Below, one piece after another: positions 15,982 to 25,549 of a stretch of 64,000 bases of DNA. The DNA is from an uncultured Pseudomonadota bacterium (GTDB lineage: Bacteria > Pseudomonadota > Alphaproteobacteria > Rs-D84): NCBI GenBank assembly GCA_947306185.1, contig CAMZFU010000002.1, positions 11,395 through 75,394 on the forward strand. Direction: 5' to 3'. The notes under the pieces are model-generated. The model was not told the origin of the DNA. It was given only the letters and a program-made list of their open reading frames with translations, and searched no databases. How positions within the stretch are numbered: the stretch's first letter is position 1; the number at the start of each line of letters is the position of its first letter. The position numbers and the translations under genes are program-made.

Positions 15982-15997
15982 AACGTGCAATTTTTTT
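15969..15997 (+). terminator. Terminator overlapping the end of the first GT61 gene
   Basis: ATTACACGT-ATAAA-ACGTGCAAT (one G-U pair) followed by seven T. Confidence 0.8.
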
Positions 15998-16003
15998 CAT
16001 AAC

Positions 16004-17200
16004 CTAATATTTTAATACCTTTTTAAGCCAGTTTCTATATGCCCCACGTCTTTCGCGCCCCGGCACGAATAAACTGCTGTACTTGATAATGAATCTTTTT
16101 ATCTTTCTTACAAATGCATTTCCGTGCGTTTTATTATATTCGGTCAACGCCTCTTCGTATTCTTGCCACGCATTGGCATCTACGCCCAAATCTTTATCGG
16201 TATATTTATATCCATATTTATCAAAGAATTCTTGCATATACTGATTAACCGCTATGATTTGTGGGGCACTGGTACTGTGGAAAGTTTGTATCGTTTCAAC
16301 CGACCCAGATATAAATATGCCGTCCAAATGTTTTGTATTATTGACATTATTCTGAATCATCGCATTACATGCTGGTCGTCTATTACGCTTAATAGAAATC
16401 ACGGTGCCACCGGGTTTCATAAACAATGCCAAATGCAACGCGGTTCCTGCGCACCCCGCCAAAACATTACAATTTTTAACCAAAGCGATTTGTGTTTGTA
16501 GTGGCAGTTTTTCTGGGTAAATTATTTTGAACCCATTTTTTTCGAATACATTTTGGACCTTTTCTTCACCCAATGTTTTATGCAATTTATCCAGTTTCGC
16601 ACGCGACACATAAATCTTGTCATATATTTCTTCATCGGATACATTTTTGGCGATTCTATCAAATGTCTTGGCAAAAGAATCAGATGTATATAACCGCGCA
16701 TTAAAACTTTGTGATGGTACACATACACTTCTGAATCTTGTGTTTTCTTCAAGTATTATGATATTTTCACGTTTAATTCCGAATAATTCTATAAATTGAA
16801 AAATATATCCCGGTATTGTCTGTAATCGTTTGTCGTTTATTAAAACTACTTTTCTGTCCTTGTACTTTTTATCCATTAATGCGTATATTCTGTTCATGTG
16901 TTCTAATAAAAAATGGCCAAAAAACGCATTTACATTTCCAATAAAGGCAACATCTTCGTCAACATACGGGATATTATCATGATTAAATTTTGGTATAAAT
17001 TGTGATTTATTCCGACGCGTTTGCAAGGAATCTTTTACAAGATTAAAATCCTTGTCAAAAACGCCGAAACCACGTTCATGTTCATTCACAATAATGGCAT
17101 TCTCAAAACACGTGATATGCGTATCTATTACATATTGCTTTGATATAGATTTTCTAAAATATTTCTTGAAATTTGATTCCCCAATAACTGTACAAGCCAT
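16004..17200 (-). CDS. GT61-family (DUF563) glycosyltransferase, paralogue
   Basis: 398 residues from the ATG at 17198-17200, chosen because AAAGGAAA lies five bases upstream; the open frame extends 20 codons further but without a ribosome site. Shares with the convergent neighbour GHFLLEHMNRIYA, IYVSRAKLDKLHKTLGEE and GCAGTALHLALFMKPGGTVI. Probably transfers a different sugar or acts on a different acceptor in the same glycan. Its 5' end overlaps a forward promoter that faces the GT92-like gene. Confidence 0.82.
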   Translation of the reverse strand: MACTVIGESNFKKYFRKSISKQYVIDTHITCFENAIIVNEHERGFGVFDKDFNLVKDSLQTRRNKSQFIPKFNHDNIPYVDEDVAFIGNVNAFFGHFLLEHMNRIYALMDKKYKDRKVVLINDKRLQTIPGYIFQFIELFGIKRENIIILEENTRFRSVCVPSQSFNARLYTSDSFAKTFDRIAKNVSDEEIYDKIYVSRAKLDKLHKTLGEEKVQNVFEKNGFKIIYPEKLPLQTQIALVKNCNVLAGCAGTALHLALFMKPGGTVISIKRNRRPACNAMIQNNVNNTKHLDGIFISGSVETIQTFHSTSAPQIIAVNQYMQEFFDKYGYKYTDKDLGVDANAWQEYEEALTEYNKTHGNAFVRKIKRFIIKYSSLFVPGRERRGAYRNWLKKVLKY

Positions 17201-17213
17201 AGCATTTCCTTTG

Positions 17214-17242
17214 TTGAAAAACTGTAACAAACATTGTATAGT
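17214..17242 (+). promoter_or_regulatory. Promoter copy A in the polysaccharide cluster
   Basis: TTGAAA, 17-bp spacer, TATAGT. About 48 bp around it are repeated with roughly 85% identity at 18290-18340. It would drive the GT92-like gene with a leader of about 90 bases. Confidence 0.7.
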
Positions 17243-17341
17243 AATGTCAAATATAAACACAAAACAATTTGTTAGGTTATGATCGGAACCAAATGTTAAA
17301 CTATATACAATACAAAATATAATTAAACACAGGGTAAAAAT

Positions 17342-18256
17342 ATGTATCTATCGTTTCTCCAAAAAATATATAGAAAGCATTCTAGTTTAGTAAAAAAACT
17401 TTTACACATTTTTATACCATATCGGTCCGTGCGCACAAAGATAAAAATGGTTTGGGATTGGCCGTATGGGATAGAAGATTTCAAACAAAAAGAAAACACC
17501 TTACTTGCAGAAAACAATCAAAATTTTAAGTACTTTTTATCTATTGTGGCGATTGCTAAAAATGAAGCTCTTAACTTTAAAGAGTGGATAGAATATCACA
17601 GAATCGTCGGCATAGAAAAATTTTATATCTATGACAATGAATCGACAGACAGTACAAAAGAAATTTTACAACCTTACATAGACGCCGGTATCGTGGAATA
17701 CATATACTTTCCCGGTGAAAAGATGCAACTTCCCGCATATGATCATTTTTTGACAAACTTCCGCCAAGACACCAAATGGGCAGCAACCATAGATCTTGAT
17801 GAATTTATTGTATCTAAAAAAGAATCTCTTGTATCTTTCTTAAAAGGCCAGCACAAAAACGTCGCCCAAATACTTGTTCCTTGGGTATTTTTTGGTTCAA
17901 ACGGTCATATAAAGAAACCCGAAGGTCTTGTTATTGAAAATTACACCAAACGCGCAAGAAGAGCAAAAATGTACAAAAGCATTTTTAGACCAAATTTAAC
18001 CCTCAGTACACATGTACATAAACATTTTGTTGTCGGAAAAATGATTTTCCCAAACATGAAAGATATTATGGTCAATCATTATTATTGTAAATCTTGGGAA
18101 GAATATCAAAACCGTGCGACACGTGGCGATGTATATCATGGAAATCAATTTGCAAAAGATACTTTTACCAAAAATAAATTTGACCAGAATGATATAAATG
18201 AAATAGAAGATACTTTTATTTTACAGTATGCGGATAAAATAAAAGAAAAAATATAA
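17342..18256 (+). CDS. GT92-like (DUF23) glycosyltransferase
   Basis: 304 residues. The GT-A fold start is clear: LSIVAIAKNEALNFKEWIEY, IYDNESTDSTKE, and the metal-binding D-x-D in ATIDLDEFIV, with AQILVPWVFFGSNGH and HYYCKSWEEYQNRATRG later. These are hallmarks of the family 92/DUF23 and 'Glyco_tranf_2_4' group, in which the 'AKNE' and 'DxDEF' boxes are diagnostic. The ribosome site is weak (CAGGGTAAAAAT). The protein probably adds one sugar to a surface glycan. Confidence 0.82.
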   Translation: MYLSFLQKIYRKHSSLVKKLLHIFIPYRSVRTKIKMVWDWPYGIEDFKQKENTLLAENNQNFKYFLSIVAIAKNEALNFKEWIEYHRIVGIEKFYIYDNESTDSTKEILQPYIDAGIVEYIYFPGEKMQLPAYDHFLTNFRQDTKWAATIDLDEFIVSKKESLVSFLKGQHKNVAQILVPWVFFGSNGHIKKPEGLVIENYTKRARRAKMYKSIFRPNLTLSTHVHKHFVVGKMIFPNMKDIMVNHYYCKSWEEYQNRATRGDVYHGNQFAKDTFTKNKFDQNDINEIEDTFILQYADKIKEKI

Positions 18257-18301
18257 AACGTCTAAATTATTACTCTCGGTTACGTTACACTATTTCCTTT
18301 A

Positions 18302-18330
18302 TTGAAAAACCGTAGCAAACGTTGTATAGT
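18302..18330 (+). promoter_or_regulatory. Promoter copy B in the polysaccharide cluster
   Basis: TTGAAA, 17-bp spacer, TATAGT, 17 bp before the RgpF-like start. Nearly the same sequence as the promoter at 17214-17242, including flanks. Confidence 0.75.
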
Positions 18331-18347
18331 GATGTCAAAGATAAAAA

Positions 18348-19199
18348 ATGTCAAATATAAAGCGACTATTTTTATTTGCGGGTTATGATGCCAACGGCAT
18401 TGTTGATGATGCGTTGATTCACCATATATCATCTATATCAAAATATGGTGATGTGATTGCCTTTATGGATTGCGATTGCAATGATGGCGAGATTTCTAAA
18501 TTAAAACCATACTGCAAATATGCCGGTGCGATGCGCCACGGTGAATATGATTTTGGATCATATAAACGCGCATACCAATATGCATACGACAATAAAACGC
18601 TTAATAAATATGATGCGATTTTCTTGATTAATGATTCTGTATTTGGCCCATTATTTGATATGTCCAATATTATCAAAAAAATTGATTCAATATCAGCTGA
18701 TGCGGTGGGTTTGGTTGTATCAACACACAAAACACATTCATATATGGAATCTTGGTTTATACGGTTGAATAAAAGCATTTTCTTGTCTGATTGGTTCCGT
18801 GAATTTATACTTGGGGTAACAAAACAACCCACGAAAAACCGCGTTACAATAAAATACGAACATGGGCTTAGCGATTTGATACACGAACACAATCTTTCAT
18901 GGGATGGTGTTTTTATCCGTCACGGCCGTTTTACGTATAACCGCCCGAAAAAACTATGCAAAAGTGGGTGTCCATTTATTAAAAAGGCGTGCTTTACGCG
19001 GCACTATGGCGCACTAGGTAGTGAACTACGATATATACTTAAACATTCCGACCGCAAGATTGCGAACAAAATTATGGATACCGCAAATCGTGTTTATGGC
19101 ACGGATTATATGAATTGGTTATTAACGCGTAATCCAATAAAAATATTATGGCGCAAAATGCGTTATGCGGTAAAAAAAATAAAGAACGGTAAGATATGA
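18348..19199 (+). CDS. Rhamnan synthesis F (RgpF)-like protein
   Basis: 283 residues. The N-terminus (RLFLFAGYDANGIVDDALIHH), GEYDFGSYKRAYQYAY, the NDSVFGPL block and THSYMESWFIRLNKSIF match the RgpF family (PF05045) that takes part in rhamnose-glucose polysaccharide and O-antigen assembly. No membrane span. It ends with a four-base overlap (ATGA) on the next glycosyltransferase, so the two are one operon from promoter copy B. Confidence 0.8.
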   Translation: MSNIKRLFLFAGYDANGIVDDALIHHISSISKYGDVIAFMDCDCNDGEISKLKPYCKYAGAMRHGEYDFGSYKRAYQYAYDNKTLNKYDAIFLINDSVFGPLFDMSNIIKKIDSISADAVGLVVSTHKTHSYMESWFIRLNKSIFLSDWFREFILGVTKQPTKNRVTIKYEHGLSDLIHEHNLSWDGVFIRHGRFTYNRPKKLCKSGCPFIKKACFTRHYGALGSELRYILKHSDRKIANKIMDTANRVYGTDYMNWLLTRNPIKILWRKMRYAVKKIKNGKI

Positions 19200-20032
19200 A
19201 GAAATTGAAACATATTGCCGCCATTACAATGGCACGAAACGACAATTTTTTCTTGGAACGCTGGGTTAAATACTACGGCGATGAAATAGGTATTGAAAAT
19301 ATTTATATTATCTTGGATGGCACAGATCAACAAATACCAAAGGGTGCTACAAATGCAAATATTATAAAACTGCCACACGTGGAAATGTCACGCGCCGCGG
19401 GCGATAAATATCGTATTGGGAAAATATCAGATCTGGCACGTGACCTGTTCAAGAAATATGACATTGTTATAGGATGTGATTCTGATGAATTTTTAATCGT
19501 TGATCCAAACACAAAAAAAACATTGGCTGAATATTTATCCGAAATCAAAAACAAAACGACCGTATCAGGGTTGGGTTTAGACATTGGTCAAAATATGAAT
19601 TGCGAACAACAATTAAACCGAACAAAACCAATGTTAACTCAACGCGAATATGCCCTGCTCTCTACACGGTATACCAAATCAGTTGTGTTATTCAAACCAG
19701 CCCGTTGGGGCAGCGGTTTTCACCGTGTACACGGCGCAAACTTTCATATAGATAATAATCTATACCTTTTGCACTTTGGTGCGGTTGACATGCAAATGCT
19801 GATAACAAAGGCAGCAAGTCGTGGTCCAGATTGGGTAAACCATTTACGCAGACGTGGCAACGGAACCATAAATTTAATAACGAAAAAAAACGCACATGGA
19901 GAAAAATATATTAAAATCGCACGCGTTATGCAACGCATATTCCGCCCAATTTATGCAATTGGCAAACCCGGAATGTTGCGCATCAAATGGGTCGTTAAAA
20001 TACCGCCACGTTTTAGAAAGTTCAATATATAA
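19196..20032 (+). CDS. Glycosyltransferase, GT2/DUF23-like
   Basis: 278 residues. N-terminal HIAAITMARNDNFFLERWVKY and CDSDEFLIVDP (DxD-type metal site) indicate a GT-A fold enzyme related to the 'MARNE...DxDEF' glycosyltransferases. A basic C-terminus could bind the membrane. Overlaps the RgpF-like gene by four bases. Acceptor unknown; the context is surface polysaccharide. Confidence 0.75.
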   Translation: MKKLKHIAAITMARNDNFFLERWVKYYGDEIGIENIYIILDGTDQQIPKGATNANIIKLPHVEMSRAAGDKYRIGKISDLARDLFKKYDIVIGCDSDEFLIVDPNTKKTLAEYLSEIKNKTTVSGLGLDIGQNMNCEQQLNRTKPMLTQREYALLSTRYTKSVVLFKPARWGSGFHRVHGANFHIDNNLYLLHFGAVDMQMLITKAASRGPDWVNHLRRRGNGTINLITKKNAHGEKYIKIARVMQRIFRPIYAIGKPGMLRIKWVVKIPPRFRKFNI

Positions 20033-20035
20033 ACA

Positions 20036-20650
20036 TTATTTATTTCTGAATTTATCACAAACGAATTTTAACTGACGTCCATACTTCAATACGGCGATTT
20101 CCCCAGTACAGAGCAAGAATTCATCTGCCATCACAACAACATCACGATTTCCATTATTATCAAACAATGTGCCATTTATGCTGTCGCATTTACCCAGGAA
20201 TAAATTTAATGCATCGGTGGCATTTACGCGAACGATACCAGAAACTTCTACATCGTCAAAAAGGAAATCTAATTTATTGCTATCCACCCGACACATAAAT
20301 ACATTTGCAAAAACATTATCTTGTTTTTTTATTCCGCATTTTTCGCTGCACATTGTCCAAACATCAATCGCCAATAATTCTTTTTGGGTAACATCAATCG
20401 CAAAACCAACTTCTTCCATTATTTCACGACGCAATGCGTCATCTATACTTTCGCCCGATTGAATATGCCCAGATGCCGTCGTATAGAGCGTTCCTGTATC
20501 CGTCCTGATTTGGAAATATATATTACCATTTTCATCATACAACCAACAATGCACCGTTTTATGCCATAATCCATTTTTATGAACATTTTCGCGGGTTTCG
20601 GTTCCAATAAACCGCATATCTTTATCATAAAAATCCAGCATTTCAGACAT
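20036..20650 (-). CDS. NUDIX hydrolase (IPP-isomerase-like subgroup)
   Basis: 204 residues from the ATG at 20648-20650; an in-frame TTG four codons upstream is less likely. The complete NUDIX box G-x5-E-x7-RE-x2-EE-x-G is read in GHIQSGESIDDALRREIMEE followed by VG. The N-terminal context (LDFYDKDMRFIGTETRENVH, then LWHKTVHCWLYD) is that of the NUDIX group related to isopentenyl-diphosphate isomerase. It hydrolyses a nucleoside-diphosphate-linked substrate; which one is unknown. The start follows the glycosyltransferase stop by one base, which suggests coupling. Confidence 0.88.
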   Translation of the reverse strand: MSEMLDFYDKDMRFIGTETRENVHKNGLWHKTVHCWLYDENGNIYFQIRTDTGTLYTTASGHIQSGESIDDALRREIMEEVGFAIDVTQKELLAIDVWTMCSEKCGIKKQDNVFANVFMCRVDSNKLDFLFDDVEVSGIVRVNATDALNLFLGKCDSINGTLFDNNGNRDVVVMADEFLLCTGEIAVLKYGRQLKFVCDKFRNK

Positions 20651-20651
20651 A

Positions 20652-21668
20652 TTATTTGCCAATAAATCTCAAAACACGTTTTGCCAATACACGACGTGAT
20701 GCCGGCGGATTGTTTAATACACCCAATTTATATAAATCTGTGAAAGATTGCTTAGCGGTATTTAATTCTTCATCAGTTTTAAGATATTTTATTTTCCGAA
20801 ATGCCCAATTCACAAAGAACCATAAAAAGTTTTTCGACCATAAATCCATTTGATGCGAATCGGCCTGGTCATTATATAAAACAAAAGAATCTTTTATACC
20901 TGTAATTAAACTCTGCATAATGCGCAACTGTTTCGCAGATAAAACAATTCCACCAAAATTCGGGATATAATAATACAGCGGTAATGGCATAATCGTCACA
21001 CGTGGGTTACGCAACATTACACGCGACCACCATGGAAAATCTTCAAACAATATCCCTTTGATAAACGGTATATCTTCTATCAAATTACGCCTATACAGAT
21101 TTTTCCAAACCTGGCAATGCTTAATCAACCAACGACGATTTTTATTAAACGCATTATGCGCACTATCCGTGGCATATTCATAAACATCATTTGTTACACG
21201 CGTTTTTATTTTATTTAACTTGTACCGTTTTTTAATACCGATTGGCACAACATTATCCGTATCCAGCCCCAATTTATGATACACCATTAATTGCGGACGA
21301 TAAAAACGGTCATAAGTAAAAGAAACAATATCTGAATCATCACGCACCGCCATCGCATATGCCAATTCCATTGTTTGCGGATGGATAAAATCGTCACTGT
21401 CCAGATACATTATGTATTCACCCTTGGCATACGGCATACCCACATTACGTGCATCCGACAGACCGCCATTTTCTTTGTGAACAACAATGAATCGTTTATC
21501 ACGTGCGGCGTATTCTTCGGCGATTTCACCGGATTTATCCGGCGAACCATCATCAACGCAAATCGCCGTCCAATTGGTAAATGTTTGATTTAATACACTA
21601 TCTAAACAACGACGCAGATATTTTTCAACACCGTACATTGGAATAATTATCGATATTTTTGGTTTCAT
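20652..21668 (-). CDS. Family 2 glycosyltransferase
   Basis: 338 residues. Classic GT2 start: ISIIIPMYGVEKYLRRCLDS, VDDGSPDKSGEI, NGGLSDARNVGM and the D-x-D in MYLDSDDFI. The C-terminal half is helical and basic without clear membrane spans. It would transfer a sugar from an NDP-sugar onto a surface glycan. Separated by 13 bp from the capsular gene upstream. Confidence 0.92.
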   Translation of the reverse strand: MKPKISIIIPMYGVEKYLRRCLDSVLNQTFTNWTAICVDDGSPDKSGEIAEEYAARDKRFIVVHKENGGLSDARNVGMPYAKGEYIMYLDSDDFIHPQTMELAYAMAVRDDSDIVSFTYDRFYRPQLMVYHKLGLDTDNVVPIGIKKRYKLNKIKTRVTNDVYEYATDSAHNAFNKNRRWLIKHCQVWKNLYRRNLIEDIPFIKGILFEDFPWWSRVMLRNPRVTIMPLPLYYYIPNFGGIVLSAKQLRIMQSLITGIKDSFVLYNDQADSHQMDLWSKNFLWFFVNWAFRKIKYLKTDEELNTAKQSFTDLYKLGVLNNPPASRRVLAKRVLRFIGK

Positions 21669-21681
21669 ATGAAATCCTTTA

Positions 21682-22569
21682 TCACATTTTACTTATTGCT
21701 TCGGCAAATGTTCCAGGCAACAGCGCATCTGCATACGCGCATTTCTGGAAAAACGCATCAGCGGTCAGTTGTTTGAATAATTTTTCATCATACGGTTTAT
21801 GTTTATATATGTGCCACAGTGCGTGTGTCGGGTCTTGGTCAATATGTGGCATTTCTGCAAAATATTTTTTTGCCCGTTCATCATTTTCAACCAATGTTTT
21901 AAACAGCACCTGATGCATAAAATAATCAAAGCAATGATTTTCATGAATCCAGTAATCAATTATCATCGCCCGCCATGCAGCCAATAAATAAGCACCCTTG
22001 CGCGCACGTATGAAACAGTTTTGCATATATGAATACTTTTGCCCAACATGGCCTACCATATAAACAAAGAAATCTAGGTTTATAATCCAATCTGGAATAG
22101 GACTTGTCACAAAAGCCGTTGAATCCAACCAAATTCCACCATGTTCATACAGCAATTCTACCCGAACAATATCAGCAAAATGGGCACGTCTTATTTTTCC
22201 GGCGCGATATTTTTCAACTATTTCCCGTGGCAAATTAACATATTGTTCAAAATTATTATCATCCAACACAACCAGTTCTTGTTTACAATGCCGGCGAATA
22301 CTGCGATAACAGGCCTTTATTAAATCAGGCGCATTTTTTTCACCCTGTTGCCACATTGTGAAAATTTTTTCATTTTCATCATCGTTAATAACCGGAACTT
22401 CTTTTACTTTTTCCACCGCTGGCAAATAGCGTTTGAAATAACGAACGGCCACATCAGCATAAACACCACATCGAACCTCGCTTCGCACCGCACGCGGTCG
22501 CCACAACCAATTGAAAATATGCGCACGTACAATAATTTGTGTTAATGCCCACATCCTTGCTATATTCAT
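21682..22569 (-). CDS. Capsular polysaccharide synthesis protein (Caps_synth / Gly_transf_sug type)
   Basis: 295 residues from the ATG at 22567-22569, with AAGGGGCAGAA upstream. The block IFTMWQQGEKNAPDLIKACY and RRAHFADIVRVELLYEHGG, then IWLDSTAFVTSPIPDW, is the PF05704/DXD-sugar pattern (R-..-D..R...L...GG.Y.D). These enzymes transfer a sugar during capsule or O-antigen assembly. First gene of the minus-strand trio with the GT2 and NUDIX genes, downstream of recA. Confidence 0.85.
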   Translation of the reverse strand: MNIARMWALTQIIVRAHIFNWLWRPRAVRSEVRCGVYADVAVRYFKRYLPAVEKVKEVPVINDDENEKIFTMWQQGEKNAPDLIKACYRSIRRHCKQELVVLDDNNFEQYVNLPREIVEKYRAGKIRRAHFADIVRVELLYEHGGIWLDSTAFVTSPIPDWIINLDFFVYMVGHVGQKYSYMQNCFIRARKGAYLLAAWRAMIIDYWIHENHCFDYFMHQVLFKTLVENDERAKKYFAEMPHIDQDPTHALWHIYKHKPYDEKLFKQLTADAFFQKCAYADALLPGTFAEAISKM

Positions 22570-22592
22570 TTCTGCCCCTTTGGTTAAAACAT

Positions 22593-22612
22593 CGGGCGAC
22601 AAATGCCGCCCG
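22593..22612 (-). terminator. Weak terminator after recA
   Basis: CGGGCG/CGCCCG stem with an eight-base loop; only four T follow on the minus strand, so read-through into the capsular gene is possible. Confidence 0.55.
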
Positions 22613-22619
22613 AAACATT

Positions 22620-23690
22620 TTACTCTTCAGAAATAGATTCTTCTACATCATCAACCGGCGAACCTATTGTCATTTCTTCGGCGATACCATTTGCACGCGC
22701 CATAATCTTATCTAACAATTCTTGCTGCGCCTCTGGGTGATCTTTCAACCACTGACGTGCATTGGCTTCGCCCTGACCTATGCGTTCATTGTTATAAGAA
22801 TAGAAACTGCCGGCCTTATCAATGAAATCATATTTAACACCCATATCCAAGATTTCGCTTATACGGGAAATACCCTCGCCGTACATAATTTTGAAATCAA
22901 CCGTACGGAACGGTGGCGCGACCTTGTTCTTAACAATCTTGACACGCGTTTCATTTCCAATGACATTTTCTTTATCTTTAATTGCACCTGTACGACGGAT
23001 ATCCAAACGAACCGACGCGTAAAACTTTAATGCGTTACCACCAGATGTCGTTTCTGGATTACCAAACATAACACCAATTTTCATACGAATTTGATTAATA
23101 AAGATAAGCAATGTGTTACTGCGTGAAACACTGCCCGCCAATTTTTTAAGTGATTGGCTCATCAATCGTGCAGTTGTTCCAACAAAACTGTCCCCGATAT
23201 TACCTTCTAATTCCGCCTTGGGCACTAATGCTGCAACAGAGTCAATAACAACAACATCTACCGCCCCAGATTTTATAAGTGTATCGGCAATTTCTAACGC
23301 CTGTTCACCAGAATCTGGTTGTGATATAATAAGGTTTGCAACATCAACACCCAACTTTTTTGCGTAACTTGGATCCAATGCATTTTCTGCATCAATATAT
23401 GCACACGTACCACCTTTCTTTTGTGCTTCGGCCACGGCATGCAATGCCAACGTTGTTTTACCAGAACTTTCTGGGCCATATATTTCAACGATACGCCCAC
23501 GGGGATAGCCACCTATACCTAACGCGATATCCAACCCCAAAGAGCCTGAAGATATCGCTTCGATATTCTGTTGGGAACCATCGCCCATTTTCATAATTGC
23601 TTCTTTACCAAATTGTTTTTGAATTTGCGCCAACGCAGATTCCAACGCAGGATTTTTTGCCCCTGTTGTGACGACTTCTTTCTTTGCCAT
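22620..23690 (-). CDS. recA: Recombinase A
   Basis: 356 residues from the ATG at 23688-23690 with AAAGGGG upstream; the open frame extends 11 codons further without support. Walker [25 protein letters not shown], loop L1/L2 region [19 protein letters not shown] and [12 protein letters not shown] are all canonical. It forms filaments on ssDNA for strand exchange and LexA cleavage. The C-terminal tail is acidic ([10 protein letters not shown]) as usual. No LexA-type operator is obvious by eye upstream. Confidence 0.98.
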   Translation of the reverse strand: MAKKEVVTTGAKNPALESALAQIQKQFGKEAIMKMGDGSQQNIEAISSGSLGLDIALGIGGYPRGRIVEIYGPESSGKTTLALHAVAEAQKKGGTCAYIDAENALDPSYAKKLGVDVANLIISQPDSGEQALEIADTLIKSGAVDVVVIDSVAALVPKAELEGNIGDSFVGTTARLMSQSLKKLAGSVSRSNTLLIFINQIRMKIGVMFGNPETTSGGNALKFYASVRLDIRRTGAIKDKENVIGNETRVKIVKNKVAPPFRTVDFKIMYGEGISRISEILDMGVKYDFIDKAGSFYSYNNERIGQGEANARQWLKDHPEAQQELLDKIMARANGIAEEMTIGSPVDDVEESISEE

Positions 23691-23743
23691 AAATAACCCC
23701 TTTCTTGTACAGTGATGATACAAAGAAAAAGTGGGCCTTGCAA

Positions 23744-24928
23744 TTATTTTTTAGCAATTAAAATCAAAACGGAAATCACGCCCACCACGGCGGTTACAAA
23801 CCATACCGCCGATGTTACGCCGAACATTGTAATGCATGCTGCACCAACAACTGGCGCTATAACACTGGGCAAATTGACGCTTGTACGAAAAACCCCGTAA
23901 AACCGCGTTTGTTGCGATTTCTTGGTATTATCGAAGAATAACAAATCGTGTACAGGCTCCATAAACGCACCAGAAATCTGCCACAATACGAATATGGCAA
24001 GCAATGGGAAACCTGTCGCAAATGTTGCCCAAATGGAAAATGCCGCAAAAGTTCCGAACCCCAATACCAACCATAATTTCTTACCGAATCGCCGTACCAA
24101 GTGTCCCATTACTTCGGATAATAGCAAATACGGAATAATACCGATGGTCAAAACCAAACCTAATGTGTCTTTGTTAAAACCGTTTTCTATAACCAAAATT
24201 GGGACATATAAGTACCGCATCGCACGAAGAGAATAAAAACCAAAATTGATAAGATACGCACGAATCATACCCGGCGTTCTGAAAAATAAAATTGCATTAC
24301 GCATCAAAGAACGAACCGTACGGCGTGGATTCATCGGTTTTATTTGTTTGTCTTCTTGGATAAGGCGGAAATATTTAAAGAATATCCATGCCGCCAAATA
24401 AATCGCCGAAGATAAAAAGAATGCCGACCTGTTGCCATACCGGGTTGCAACAACCACCGCCAACATCGGCGCAAATAATGCCCCAATATTAGTCCATAAA
24501 TGATAACGCGAATTTAGGCGCGCCATACCGGTATCGCCCGAAAAATCAGACATAAACAATGGAATTAACATCGCCGATAATGTAATTGCAAAACCGCTTG
24601 TATAATCAAGGACTATAAATGTTCGTGGCAATACCGAAAATCCCATCATGGCATAGCACACAACCAACATCAACAGTGCAAAATAGAAAACCTTGACCTT
24701 GGAAAACTGGCGGAATATTTCCTTGGCGAATAATGCCACAATCATGCAAAAAATAGAGTAAATTGCAACATATACACCAACGACCGCAGAATTTCTGAAT
24801 ATTTCCAAAATAACTAATGAATAAACCGCATTATAAATACCATCGGCAAATCCGGTAAAAAGCCCCAGATTTGCGAACGAAAAACCGCTAACTGAACTGC
24901 GTGCAGAAATATATTTATCTTTGGCCAT
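23744..24928 (-). CDS. Major facilitator superfamily transporter
   Basis: 394 residues, about 12 hydrophobic segments. Start [20 protein letters not shown] after a GGGGGGATTTTT ribosome site. A conserved loop with [19 protein letters not shown] and a basic cytoplasmic middle loop ([18 protein letters not shown]) separate the two halves. Substrate not predictable; it lacks the classic motif A of drug exporters. Sits between recA and secB, transcribed with neither with certainty. Confidence 0.8.
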   Translation of the reverse strand: MAKDKYISARSSVSGFSFANLGLFTGFADGIYNAVYSLVILEIFRNSAVVGVYVAIYSIFCMIVALFAKEIFRQFSKVKVFYFALLMLVVCYAMMGFSVLPRTFIVLDYTSGFAITLSAMLIPLFMSDFSGDTGMARLNSRYHLWTNIGALFAPMLAVVVATRYGNRSAFFLSSAIYLAAWIFFKYFRLIQEDKQIKPMNPRRTVRSLMRNAILFFRTPGMIRAYLINFGFYSLRAMRYLYVPILVIENGFNKDTLGLVLTIGIIPYLLLSEVMGHLVRRFGKKLWLVLGFGTFAAFSIWATFATGFPLLAIFVLWQISGAFMEPVHDLLFFDNTKKSQQTRFYGVFRTSVNLPSVIAPVVGAACITMFGVTSAVWFVTAVVGVISVLILIAKK

Positions 24929-24997
24929 AAAAATCCCCCCGATAGATATCCGGTATCATATATAATATCACAATTCGGGGGAAATCGCAAAGGCAAC

Positions 24998-25020
24998 AAA
25001 AAACGCACCAAACGGTGCGT
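24998..25020 (-). terminator. Terminator of secB
   Basis: On the minus strand ACGCACC-GTTT-GGTGCGT followed by six T. Confidence 0.9.
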
Positions 25021-25026
25021 GTTTAA

Positions 25027-25467
25027 TTATTTTGCTTCTTGCTTTTGTTGATTTCTTTTTTCATAAAGTTCTGCAAAATCAACCGGCTGCATCGAGAACG
25101 GTGGGAATCCAGATTCCGCGGTCAAACGCGTAACCAATGCACGGACAGATGGGAACAACAATGTTGGAACATCGATAAGCAAAGTGCGTTTTTTCGCATC
25201 TTCGTCTTTTTCTTCTTCCATCTGAACCAAACCAGAATATGTTGCTTCGATTAAAAAGATAGATTTACCGTCCGCTTTCAATTTCGAATGAATTTTTGTA
25301 ATCAAATCAACCATAAACAGATTCTTTTCTGAACCTTTGACCTGCATATCGATATTGATTTCTAATTCTGCCTGGCCATTGTCCTGTTTAAAGAATAAAT
25401 CTGGTACATTTGGGCTTTCAAAAGAGATATCTTTCAAGAATTGAGATATGATATTAAACTTTGCCAT
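25027..25467 (-). CDS. secB: Protein-export chaperone SecB
   Basis: 146 residues, with AGGAGCAATCGTA before the ATG. Typical SecB: FLKDISFESPNVP at the start, INIDMQVKGSEKNLFMVDL in the strand region and LLFPSVRALVTRLTAESGFPP split by the conserved 'P..R......GG.P' block, ending QPVDFAELYEKR. A tetramer that keeps precursor proteins unfolded and hands them to SecA. Single gene with its own terminator. Confidence 0.96.
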   Translation of the reverse strand: MAKFNIISQFLKDISFESPNVPDLFFKQDNGQAELEINIDMQVKGSEKNLFMVDLITKIHSKLKADGKSIFLIEATYSGLVQMEEEKDEDAKKRTLLIDVPTLLFPSVRALVTRLTAESGFPPFSMQPVDFAELYEKRNQQKQEAK

Positions 25468-25549
25468 TACGATTGCTCCTTTTTTTATGACTCGTTTTAT
25501 GATAATATAACACTAAAGAGAGATTTTACAAGTGGGGGGCAAAAATAAA

